A stretch of 64,000 nt of DNA. Source: Mastigamoeba balamuthi (Eukaryota; Evosea; Mastigamoebida; Mastigamoebidae). A model generated the notes under the pieces. The model searched no databases, had not been told where the DNA came from, and saw only the letters and a list, made by a program, of their open reading frames with translations. Both the position numbers and the translations under genes were made by a program. This document shows positions 44,519 through 54,685 of the stretch, in pieces. The stretch lies in contig CACRSC010000273.1 in assembly GCA_902651635.1 (NCBI GenBank), forward strand, positions 669,849 through 733,848, in the 5' to 3' direction. How positions within the stretch are numbered: position 1 is the first letter of the stretch; each line of letters begins with the position of its first letter.

Positions 44519-45408
44519 CGGCTAACCAGAGTTTGACACTGTCCACTACTTATACTCCGCAGTCCGCTCGACCCTTTGTCGCCCTCGGGGCTGGGCTCCG
44601 AGACAGAGTCCGATGCCATTGGTGGGTGCTCGGGGCAGTGTCCGGGCGGAATGGGAGGGGCGCTCGGGCGGTAGTGGCCTTGTGGCCGGCACAGGAGAGG
44701 ACTGTCTGTTCAGGCCCAGCGTTGCACGCTTCTGCTCCCTGCGCCACTGAGGTCAGTCACTTGAGAGGGTTTGGCAACACAGCCAACCCTCAGGAACAGC
44801 ACTTTGCCTTTGTCATTCTTCCCTCGTGCCCAGAAGCGGGGGTGCCACTGGATGCGAACAGGAAGTCGAGTTCGGTGCCAGTGCAGGGAAGAGAAAGAGG
44901 CCTGCAAGGCCCGCCAAGGAGCAGCACAGCACAGGAACGCCAATCGCAACGCCCAGCACTCTGCCAGCCAGTGGGGGGGGGGGGAGAGAGAGAGAGAGAG
45001 AGAGAGCAGCGGTGGCCACCGACCCAAGTTGGCACTGCCCGGGTCAGCAGCCACGACCTGCTGGGAAGACACAACAGAGGCAGTCGACACCGGCACCCAC
45101 GCCTCGCGCTGCCCGCGCCAGAACGGCCGCGACCATTTTTCATTTTTTGATGCAGGGAATTATATATCTCCGGAGATTGCGGTATCATCGACGCTCTGTT
45201 TCGGCTGTGCGCTCGGGGTTCTCCCTGGTCATCCTCAACATAGTCGCAGTGGGACAATGGCTCTCGGATAGGAGGCGCAACGTCTCGGTTTCATTTCCGA
45301 TACGCAAATCACTGAGGGCAACCCTAAAATAAGTGACCAACAACCAACGACCCTCGAGGCAGCCCCGGCAGCGGTCCACGCAATAGAGCGACGAGCGGAG
45401 AGCGAGAG
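44519..45408. other. Intergenic region with poly-G/(GA)n microsatellite
   Basis: A run of G followed by about twelve GA units lies at about 44977-45006. Several frames are open by chance on both strands, with no family likeness. The perfect palindrome ATCTCCGGAGAT lies at 45168-45179 within an A/T-rich patch upstream of the EF-hand gene and may be a promoter element. Confidence 0.5.
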
Positions 45409-46266
45409 ATGGGCCAGGAGCAGAGCCGCAAGCTGAAGAAGAGCGAGATCGAGGAGATCTCGCGGGAGACCAAGTTCACGCCCGAGGAGCTCGAGGACCT
45501 GCACCGCTGCTTCGTGACGCTCGACACGGACAAGAGCGGCGAGCTCGACCGCCAGGAGTTCCGCCACCTCTTCGAGCTGCGGCCCATCCTCAAGAACGTC
45601 AAGGCCGAGCAGATGAACGCGCTCTTCGACGCCTTCGACACGGACCACTCGGGCACCGTCAGCTTCAAGGAGATGGCCGTCGCCCTCTCCATCCTCGGCA
45701 AGGTCCGCCCTCGCCATCACCTGGCGCTGTCCCCCCCACCTTTGCCCGCCATCTCGCCCTGGCCTCCTGGCGTGTGAATGTGCATCCGTTTCGGGGGGTC
45801 AGTTTCGAGTGTGTTTTCTGTGGACTTGTGGACGGGGGAAATGCTGCGCTGTGTGGGCTTGGAGCTGTGGTGGCCACGCGTTCCTGTGATGCCTCGCGTT
45901 CGCGCAATTGAGAGTGTTATGCTGGTCACGCTTTTATGCGCGCGCAGGCGCGTGATCTCATTGCTGAGTACTGGGGCGCAGGGGACCAAGGAGCAGAAGC
46001 TGTCGTACCTGTTTGACCTGTACGACCTGGACAAGAGCAACTCACTGACGCGCGACGAGGTGACCGCGATACTGCACCACATGTTCAACGTGGCCGCCGC
46101 CCTGGGCCGCACGGGCGAGAAGGCCGAGAACTTCATCCGCGGCATCCTCTCCAAGCTCGACCCGCGCGACTCGGGCGTGGTCTCCCGCCAGACATGGATC
46201 AGCGTCGGCTCCCGCACTCCGTCCCTCCTGCTCTTCCTCGGGGTCATAGACGAGTCCGATCTCTGA
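45409..46266 (+). CDS. N-myristoylated EF-hand calcium sensor (calcineurin B/NCS superfamily)
   Basis: Two exons, 45409-45702 and 45982-46266, give 192 residues. The start MGQEQSRKL carries an N-myristoylation signal. EF loops: DTDKSGELDRQE (first, complete), DTDHSGTVSFKE (second, complete), DLDKSNSLTRDE (third, Ser in place of Gly at position 6) and a degenerate fourth (DPRDSGVVSRQT, without the acidic residue at position 12). Length and loop spacing match calcineurin B or neuronal calcium sensor proteins, and the central KEQKLSYLFDLYDLD resembles calcineurin B most. It would bind calcium and a membrane-associated partner such as a phosphatase catalytic subunit. Which subfamily it belongs to cannot be settled by eye. 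Confidence 0.84.
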
Positions 46267-47483
46267 GGTCTCTGCGGGTGTGAGTGTGCAATCGCACAAC
46301 GTACAATAGCAGAAACCGTCTGGCCAGTACTGTTTCCAACAGCAGAAACGGTGACAGGATTTTGGGCTGGGCTCCCTCGCCCACCTTGAGCCCGTCTTGG
46401 TGTCAGTACGTCGATGAGTTTCGCTGTGCCATTTCATCAATTGGCTGTTAACCTTCTCAGCACCCAAAGCCAGTGATGATATCATGAGTAGCAACATTCG
46501 GATATCTCAGTTTCCAAAAAAGCACAGCTGCTGTTGCTTTTCACACAGGAAATGCTCTTGCAATACTCATGGTCATTGCCATCCCCTCGATGCCCCCAAC
46601 TCGAGAAGCAACGGCCCCGCCCTTGACAGGGCAATGCCTCCTCTGTATTGTGCAGTGGCCCCTCTGCCTATACGTACGAGAGCCCTCGGAGCCACCACCG
46701 CCAAACTGCAGCATTCCCACTGCTGCTGAAGTACTACACGCATTACCTGAAGAACACGCAGAGCTCCGACACGAGGTTCTCATGCGGCCACAGCCACAGA
46801 ACGCACAAGGGATGGGTGCTGTTGTGTCTCGAGCACCAGGGAGTCAGCGGATGAATGTGCCTATGACCCTTTTCTTTTTAGGGCTCTTCATCTCGCCCCC
46901 CCCCCCCCGTGTATGTGGCTGGGCTGGCTGGGCTCCATAAGGGTATGCACTGCTCGAAGCTCACTTGATAGGGCAGTATGCCGCTACCACCCTTATACTG
47001 CTCTCGTGGCTCTTGCTCATTCATGTTGGCCTTGGTGGATGCAGTGGGGGATAGTGAACCTCCTTGGGACCCTTGTCTCCATTGCTGTGATCGTAGTCAT
47101 CATTATGCTCGCCACTTAATCAACACAGCCAGCACATCTGGTGCTTTTGTTTCGCCCCGCCCCCTCCCCGCCCCCCCCCGACGGCCCATCTGGCAGCGTA
47201 GCTGTTACTCACCACGTCGAACCCCGACAACGGCCACTGGACGTTTCCAAACTGCATGGCCGGATTGGTGCTGGATTTCGAACCGGACGTCCACAGTTGT
47301 TCCTCGTTCGAGGAGCTCTGGCCGAACTGCCCCTTTTGAAGGCCGATCCCCCCCGCTCCTGCCCCAGGATTAAAGTGGTTCCATAATTGGCTGCACCCCG
47401 CAATTGGTATCTCGTCCGATGGATATTTTCTTGGAAAGCAAAAATTGCCCAGCGAGACGGGGCGCCCTCGCCCACCACCGCCA
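46267..47483. other. Intergenic region, possible small membrane-protein remnant
   Basis: No confident gene. On the plus strand a frame ending at 47119 finishes with MQWGIVNLLGTLVSIAVIVVIIM, a good single membrane span followed closely by a stop, like a tail anchor. Upstream frames at 46570-46870 have modest coding texture (AEVLHALPEEHAELRHEV) but I could not join them. A C-run lies at 46901-46914. The last part is A/T-mixed leader of the kinase gene. Confidence 0.4.
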
Positions 47484-49831
47484 ATGTCCGCCGAGGGGTC
47501 GCGAGAGCAGCAGAGCGGCGCGAGCCTCGCGGAGATCCTGCGCTCGCTGTCGCTCGACCGCCTGGAGCCCGTCTTTGCGCGCGAGTGCGTCGACGTGTTT
47601 GCGGTGCCGCTGCTGCTGCCCGACGACTGGAAGGCCCTCGGCGTCGCGCTGGGCCCCCGCAAGCTCATCCAGCACGCCGTCTCGCGCCTGCCCAGGCCCT
47701 CGCGCCCCGCGACGCCCCCGGGCGCCGGCGAAACCGTCGGCGCCTTCCTTGCGTCGCTGGGACTGGGCGCCCTGGAGCAGTCGTTCCTCGACGAGGAAGT
47801 CAGTGCACTGCGCTCGCCCCCCGAGTCTGCGGGTGCCGTGGGGGCTCACACGGCGTGGGGGAGGGCTCTGCAGGTTGACATGAGGAGCCTGCTGCTGCTG
47901 GACGAGGCGGAGCTCGCGACGCTGGGCGTCAAGCTGGGGCCCAGGCGGGTGATCCAGTCGGAGATCGCTCGTCGCAGGTCGCCCGGGCGCGTGGCGGGCG
48001 GTCGCGTCCGGCTGAGCAGCAGCGGCGACGGGAGTGACGGCCAGAAGGAGGGCCAGAGGCCGCCGAGGTGCAGGTCGCTCAGGATGCTGCAGGTCCGCAA
48101 GGGCACGAAGATAGGCTCGGGGTTCTTCGGCAGCGTGTGGAGGGGCATGTGGGCAGGAACGACGGCCGTGGCGCTCAAGGCGCTCGACAGGCCGCGCGAC
48201 GAAGGCTCGGACTCGCCCGAGTACCCAGAGGCCGGCCAGGACTGGTCGGAGGCTGCCGTGCTGTCGACCCTGCGGCACCCCAACGTGCTGCAGTTCTACG
48301 GCCTCGCCAGCATCGACGGGGTGCTGCACATCGTGATGGAGCTCGCGGACGGGTCCGTGCTGGACCTGCTGCGGGCCGCGCCTCCTGGTGCCGTGCCAGG
48401 CCGCTCGCTGCAGAGCATGGCGCTCTCGTGCGCAGCGGGGATGGCGTACCTCGCGTCGGAGCACATCGTGCACAGGGACCTCGCCACGCGCAACCTGCTG
48501 TTCTTCGTCAGCTCCGACGGCACGCACACGATCAAGGTGGCCGACTTTGGCCTCGCGAGGGTCGTCGACAGCGACAGCGGCGGGTACGTGTCGTCCAACT
48601 ACGTCTGCCCCCTCAAGTGGACCGCGCCCGAGGCCCTTGCGTTCCACCGCTTCTCGCCTGCGAGCGACGTCTGGAGTTTCGGGATCGTCTTGTGGGAGCT
48701 CTGGAGCGGCGGGCAGGACCCGTACACGGGGATCGACCGCAACGGCGTGTTCGCGATGCTGTCCCGTGGAGAGCGCCTCCCGAGGCCCGAGCGGTGCCCC
48801 TCCTGCGTCTTCGAGGTGATGATGTCGTGCTGGGCCAGCGAGCCCGCCCAGAGGCCTGCGTTCCCAGACCTCTGGGAGCGCCTGTGCGCGCTCGACCCCG
48901 ACAGGCCCGACGCCGAGGTCGGCCACGAGACGCCGAGGTCCTTGCAGCCCGAGAAGGCCGCGTACAACCCGGAGACGAGGTACACGTACAACATATCGCA
49001 GTCGCAGGCCCCCACGTCGAGCGTGCAGCTCGACGGCTACAAGTCCCTCAGCAGCGTGCCGCAGTCTTCGCTGCGCGTTCACGTCCCCCCGCCCGTCGCG
49101 CCGTCTGCAGCCCCCGCGCCCGCAGCCGCGTGCTCCCGTTCGATGCCTGCCTCGGAGTCCGCTGCCGAGAGCGCTGCTGGGCCCGCGTTCAGGGGGATGG
49201 CCAACATCCCGTCGCCCCCGTCGCCCAAGAGGAAGAGCGCTGGGGCGTCGCTGACCAGGTCGATGGGCGGCGGGTTTATCGGGGCTCTCAGGGGCCTCGT
49301 GTCCGCGCCGCTGTCCTCGTCGCGCTCTGTTTCGGACTTGGCGCTGGGTGTGAACCCGCCATCTGCCAAGAAGAAGGCCGTCAGCCCGAGGGACATGGCA
49401 ACGCTGCGCACGTCCGAGAGTGCCTTCAAGGAACTGCGCTTGCGTGTGGGCAACGAGCACAGAGTTGTGGACCCTGTGAAGATGAACCCTCTCAGCAATG
49501 TACGCGAGCTGGTCTCATCGCTTTTTTGGCGGAACTAACACGGCTGCAGAACCGTCACACGTGGCGCGTGTTTGTCGAGGGCGATGGCGTGCGCGATTGC
49601 ATCGAGTCCGTCAAGTTCCAGCTGCACCCGACGTTCTTCCCGAGTGTGGTGACCAAGACTGAAGGGCCGTTCGAGCTGGTCCGATGCGGGTGGGGCACGT
49701 TCTCGCTGCCCATCACGATCGTGTTCAAGCAGGACGTGTTCGCGCACGAGCCCATCACTTGGACGCACAGGCTGTCATTCGATGGTCCCGGGGCGTACAC
49801 GGAGCTCATCATCACCCCACCATCAGATTGA
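47484..49831 (+). CDS. SAM-SAM-tyrosine kinase-YEATS fusion protein
   Basis: Three exons, 47484-47798, 47874-49499 and 49550-49831, predict 740 residues. Two SAM domains come first (LAEILRSLSLDRLEPVF and VGAFLASLGLGALEQSF, the second cut by intron 1). The kinase spans about residues 175-447: Gly loop GTKIGSGFFGSVWRG, Lys in AVALKAL, catalytic HRDLATRN near residue 303, DFG near 327, then PLKWTAPEA and SFGIVLWELWSGG. HRDLATRN and PLKWTAPE are marks of true tyrosine kinases. A Ser/Pro-rich linker follows. The end is a YEATS domain: LRLRVGNEHRVVDP, HTWRVFVEGDG, VKFQLHPTFFP, GPFELVRCGWGTFSLPI and DGPGAY. YEATS domains bind acylated lysine, chiefly on histone H3. The intron-2 joint keeps the frame exactly between kinase tail and YEATS, which supports one gene. 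The frame from the first kinase exon also stays open into the intron and would stop at 49538 if unspliced. Confidence 0.85.
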
Positions 49832-50007
49832 CATCTGTTTGAATAAAGCAACAGTAGTTTCCGTCAGCTGTTTCTCCGCAACCCGCAGTCGCGTTGGTGT
49901 ATCGATGGCTTTCCTAGTCGACACGTTTGACACGAACCTCTGTCTATCCTGGAATCAATTGATTGAATTGAATTTACACAGCAAGAAGGTGTCTATGCGA
50001 TGCACTG

Positions 50008-50890
50008 CTACAGCCGGAACCTCGAGCTGGCAGAGCCCCCGCGCTGGTACGACTGCGCGGACCCCTGCGTCGAGCCGTACGCGGCAGCGTGGGAGGTCGA
50101 GGGCGTCTGCGGGGCCGCTGGCCCCTGCGCGGGCCTGAGCGCCGCCATCGTCTCCATGTTGAGGGCGCAGACGCCCCTCATGAGCGCCTTCTTGAGCTCG
50201 TCCTGGACCCTCGTCTGCTCGGCCTGCGCGTCCTGCAGCGCCTCCTGCGACGCCCTGAGCTCCGCGGCCAGCCTCCCGATCTCCGCCTCGTAGCGCCTGA
50301 CCATCTCCGAGGTCACCTCCTCCATCTTGCGCTGCCAGAACGCGTCCTTTGTGTCGGCCGCCCGCTGCCTCGACGCCGACCGCCACGCCCGCAGCGCCGC
50401 CCGCGCCACCCGCGCCGCGTGGAACCCCCGCGCCCGCTCGGACCTCGCGCGCTCCCTCGCGACGCCGCGCCACGCCCGCAGCGCCGCGCGCGCCGTCTTG
50501 GACTCGCGCGCGACGTTGCCGCGGACGCCCAGCGCCTGCGACAGCGCGCCCACGTGCGCCCCCTGCCGCCGCAGCGACGCCTCGAGCCGCGCCGCGTGCT
50601 CCTGGCGGCACCCCGCGGGCCGGTGAGGNGTCGCGCTGGCTGAGCGCTGAGCGGAGGTCGGCCACGAGGGCGCCCATCTCCTCCTCGCGCCTGCAGAACA
50701 GGTCCGCTGCGTCCTCCTGGGGTTGGGACGAGGGAGAGGGCGGGGGGTGTGGGGCGGGTGAGGACGAGGGGGCGGGCCCGAGGGTGCACACGAGGACAGA
50801 GCGCTTGAACGCGGCGGTGTGCTGCTCGAGCTGGGCGGAGATGCGCTCGAGAAGCGCTGCGGCTCCGGGGACCTCTGCCTTGCCGCTCAT
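50008..50890 (-). CDS. POC5-like centriole protein
   Basis: The start at 50888-50890 reads MSGKAEVPGAAALLERISAQLEQH. A second exon (EDAADLFCRREEEMGALVADL) follows a proline-rich intron. The rest has repeated Trp-centred helices (ARAALRAWRGVARERARS; ARAALRAWRSASRQRAAD), a coiled coil (EAEIGRLAAELRASQEALQDA), and ALMRGVCALNMETMAAL, a segment I recognise from POC5, a centrin-binding protein needed to build the distal centriole. The stop is at 50008-50010. An N at 50629 lies where the frame changes between the second and third exons. The joint SQRD to EHAARLE would be in frame if a short intron were intact, so part of an intron may be missing there. Confidence 0.7.
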
Positions 50891-51366
50891 CCCGTAAAGC
50901 GCGCGAGCAAATTTCGAAAAATATCGCAAAGGGAATCCGGGCCGAGTCGGGGCGTGTGCCCGCTCGGTTGAGCTTGCCGCTGGGGATGGCCCGCCCTCTG
51001 CTCTACAGGGCAACACGACAAAGACGGCGACCGCTCGATGGTCCCGTTTGGGGAACATTTCCCTGAGTTCCGCCTAAAAGGGCGCCCGTACAGCACAGCA
51101 CAGCCTCCTGCACAACGCACTGCCGGGGGGAGGGGGGGGCTAGCTGCAGTGAAAATCTGAGAGCGACCCTCGACAAGCCCTCGCTGCGTGCGGGCGAGGC
51201 TGGTGGGGGGGGAAGAGGTCCATTCGCATTTTTCAAACGGAACAAATCATATCAGAGATATCTATCCAACATCGCACATTCCTTTATCTGGCGCCGCGCG
51301 CGGAGCCACATCCCCTTCTCATCCCCTCGGTTCTCACCCCACCACCCCACCGTCTCCGCGGCGCAT
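50891..51366. promoter_or_regulatory. Divergent intergenic region (POC5-like / ankyrin-BTB-bromodomain)
   Basis: Between two divergent starts. Near the POC5 start there is AAATTTCGAAAAATATCGCAAA (50908-50930) and near the other start CATATCAGAGATATCTATCC (51249-51268). Both are A/T-rich words in a GC-rich setting. Open frames here show no coding likeness. Confidence 0.4.
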
Positions 51367-53627
51367 ATGGACGACAACACGCGGCGCCCCGGCGCAGCGG
51401 CGGACGGCGGGCCCCCGCAGGCGCCGCCCACGTCTATCACGTCGGTTCCGCTGCTGCTGCAGTACTCGTCGTGCGCGGGCGCCGGCGGCCGCGCGCAGCC
51501 CGAGGAGTGGGACGCCGTCGACGCGCGCGTCGTCGAGGCCGCGCGCCGCAGCCCCGCGTGGCTGCGCGACGCCGACGCCCACGGCCAGGCGCCGCTGCAC
51601 TACGCGGCCCTCTTCAACCGCGCCTCCCTCGCGTCCTCCCTCGTCAAGCTCGGCGCCCAGGGTGCGTGGGCGGGGGCCTGGCACCCTCCCCTCCCCTCGC
51701 CCTCGCCTCTCCTCAGCCCCCTCCGTGCGGGTGGGCCCCGCCGCCGCCGCCAGCGCGCGCGCCGTGGGCGGGGCGTGTAAGTGAGCGGCTAATGCGGCTG
51801 CAATCGCGAAAATGCTAATTTCGAGATTGTGGGGGAGCAGTCAACTGCAGGACGCCGCACGGGACGACGCCGCTGCACTACGCCGCGAGGAGCGGCAGCG
51901 AGGCGTGCGCGAGGGTCCTCGTCGAGTGCGGCGCCGACGTGGCCGCGGCCGACGCCGAGGGCGCGACGGCCCTGCACATCGCCTGCGAGCGCGGCCACCT
52001 GCGCACCGCCGAGTGCATCGTCTCTGCCTACGTGTCCGCCGGGCACTCGCTCGACGGTGCGCCCTCCCCCCAGCCCCCCTCGCCCGCCCGCGAGACCCGT
52101 CGTGACCCGTCGGAACGCGCCGGCATACGCGTCGGCAGTGGAGGACTCGCGAGGGCACACGGCGCTGCACAGGGCGTGCGCGGGGAGCTTCTACAAGGTG
52201 GCGGCGCTGCTGCTGCGCCACGGGGCGCTGGCCTGCGCGGGGGCCGGGAGGGCGTTCGAGCTGCTCGACGCCGCGCCGTACGTGCTGCCGGCGCCCCAGG
52301 CGCTCGCCGAGGGCTTCTCGCGGCTCGTCGACAACGCGGCGTTCACGGACGTCAGCGTCGAGGTCGCCGACGGCAAGTTCCGAGCGCACAAGTGCGTCCT
52401 GTTCGCGCGCTCCAACTTCTTCGCCGCGTCGCTGGCAAACGACTCGAAGATCGACCGCATCTCCCTGCCAGACGCCCAGTGCGTTCCCCCTTCCCGGTTG
52501 CCTCTGCGGCCTCCTCTCTGCGTCACCTGTGTATCCCTCTGTGTGTCTCTTGCTCGATGCCTCTGTTTTGCATCTCCCTTCTTTTTTGTATGTTGTCTCC
52601 ATTGTCTCTGCCTTGGTCCCCTGCTTCCCTCTCGACGCTTTTTTGTCTCACGCAGAGGCCCCCGTGGTTGCTTGGCTGCGTTGCTATGGCTTGCTGGGCA
52701 CACTTGGGGTGCTACACTGCGCGCTTGCCAAGGTCGCCGGAGTTCAAGGTGTTCCTCGAGTGGGCGTACACGGGGAAGCTGCCCCGCATACCCGAGGAGC
52801 AGCCGGCACAGGCGGCCCTGGAGACGATGATCTCTCTTGCGGGGGCGCTGCGGTCGACGGGCCTCGACGAGCCCTGTGTCGTCGCGCTCGCCAGCGCGCT
52901 CAGCGAGTGCTTCGACCGCAATGCTACGGACCTGCTCGCCTGCTGGGAGCTGCTCTGCACGCGCGCGCACCAGCCGCTGCCGCTGCTGCAGTGGCTGTTC
53001 GCGGGGCTGCTCTCGCGCATGGACGCCGTGCGCGACGCCGCCGAGCGCGTGGGGCGCAACGTGGGGGTCTACGTCGACCTCCTGCCGCGGCCCGTCGTCG
53101 CGCAGCTGCTCGAGAGCATCCGCCCGTTCGACAGGTCCTCCTCCAAGCCCCTGCAGCACGTCCGCAACGCCTCGATCTCCTCCGCGCCCGCGCGCAAGTC
53201 GCACTCGAAGAAGCCCAAGTCGTCGCACGCGGGCTCCTCGGAGCGCAGCCACCACCGCAAGTCGGTGACGCCGTCGTCACCCGTGGTCCCCAGCCCCCTG
53301 GACCTGCCGCCCCCGGCGCCCGAGCCCGCGGCTCCGTCGCACACGCCGCGGCCGGCGACGGCGCCGTCTGTGTCGCCGACGGGGTCGATGCAGACGCCGA
53401 TCATACCGAAGGTGACGGTCAGGGTCGACTCGCACCACCACGCGCAGCCCCCGCCCCCGCAGACGCCCGAGACAACGCGAAAGCCGCAGGCGCAGACGCC
53501 GCTGCTGCAGACGGCGCCGATGACGCCCGTGCAGATGTCGCCGACGCCTGTGGTGACGCCCATGCGGGTCTCCCTCAAGCCCGAGCGCAGGGCGGACGCC
53601 ACCCCGCTGTCCCCCACCGCAGCCCAG

Positions 53628-53658
<31 letters not shown>

Positions 53659-54685
53659 CGCAGCAGGCAGACGCCTCGTCGCACGGCAGCAGCGGCGGCA
53701 ACCACGCGTACACGCCGACGGCGGCGACGCCCATCAAGTCGTCGACGTCGCCACTGCCGCACGTGCCAGTGAAGCTGAAGTTCACAGTGCGAAAGCCGTC
53801 CGAGCAGTCAGGCAGCCGCTCGACGCCGGGGCCGGCAAGCGCGAGCCGCGGGGGCTCCGTGCCATCGACGCCCATGAACGCTGCGCAGTCGTCTGGCGTG
53901 ACGAGGGTGCCGTCGTTGTCGCCGGCGCCCGTGATGGCCCCATCGTCTTCGTCTCCGCCCGCCGCGTCACCTTCTCAGCAGCAGCAGGCGGGGCCCCCGG
54001 CGAAGAGGTCGCCGCTGACGGACACGCCGAGGGCTGCGGCGGTCGCTGCGAACAAGGCGGTGTCGAGGACGGAGCAGACGATGTGCGCAGAGGACCGCCA
54101 CACGGCGGATAAGATACTCAAGTTCCTGCAGTGCGTTCCCCCAACGGGCCCCCTGTGTGCCGATGACGCTCGCTGGCGTTAACGCAGCAACGCACGCAAC
54201 GGCACACACAGGAGCCTGAACCAGTTCATGCCGATCTGGTTCAGCGTGCCGGTGACGGAGGACATTGCGCCAGGCTACCACGAGGTCGTCGAGCACCCGA
54301 TGGACCTCACCCTCGTTGCTGTTCGAGCACCCCCCTCGCTCCCCCAGCCCGCAAAACGCCTCCCCGCCCTTCGAGAATGCTGGGTCACGATCTGTCACTG
54401 CAGAGAAAGCTGGCAGAGGGGAGCTACGCGACGACACAGCAGTTCGCGGACGACGTGGACCTCGTGTGGAGAAACGCGTTCAAGTACAACCATCCCGGAG
54501 ACGTCGTGTGGCAGTTCGCCGAGGCGCTCAAGGAGAACTGGCAGCAGAAGTGCCAGAGCGCCAAGTGGGTGAACCACCCGTACAAGAAGAGCAAACACCC
54601 AGAGCCGCACCCGTCAGAGCCGCTTGCGAAAAAGCCGCGTATGAGCAGCACGCAACAACGATCATCGATGGGGGGCGGTCACTGA
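51367..54685 (+). CDS. Ankyrin - BTB/POZ - bromodomain fusion protein
   Basis: Exons: 51367 to about 51660, about 51840-52055, about 52138-52480, about 52738-54132, about 54211-54323 and about 54402-54685. Ankyrin repeats: DAHGQAPLHYAALFNRASL, PHGTTPLHYAARSGSEACA, EGATALHIACERGHLRTAE and RGHTALHRACAGSFYKVAA. A BTB domain follows (AFTDVSVEVADGKFRAHKCV, LFARSNFFAASL, then EFKVFLEWAYTGKLP) with a BACK-like helical part (CWELLCTRAHQPLPL). A long disordered region rich in Pro, Ser, Thr and Gln (poly-Gln at 53621-53660) leads to a bromodomain: ADKILKFLQC, FMPIWFSVPVTEDIAPGYHE, VVEHPMDL, the Asn-containing FKYNHPGDVVW. BTB domains recruit Cul3 or dimerise; bromodomains bind acetyl-lysine. The joint inside the PMDL region shortens the usual ZA-to-B helix by about two residues. 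Confidence 0.84.

Noticed and set aside
49385-49538. Kinase gene ending at the stop at 49538
   Set aside because: That ending reads through a GT-AG intron; splicing at 49500-49549 gives a complete YEATS domain.
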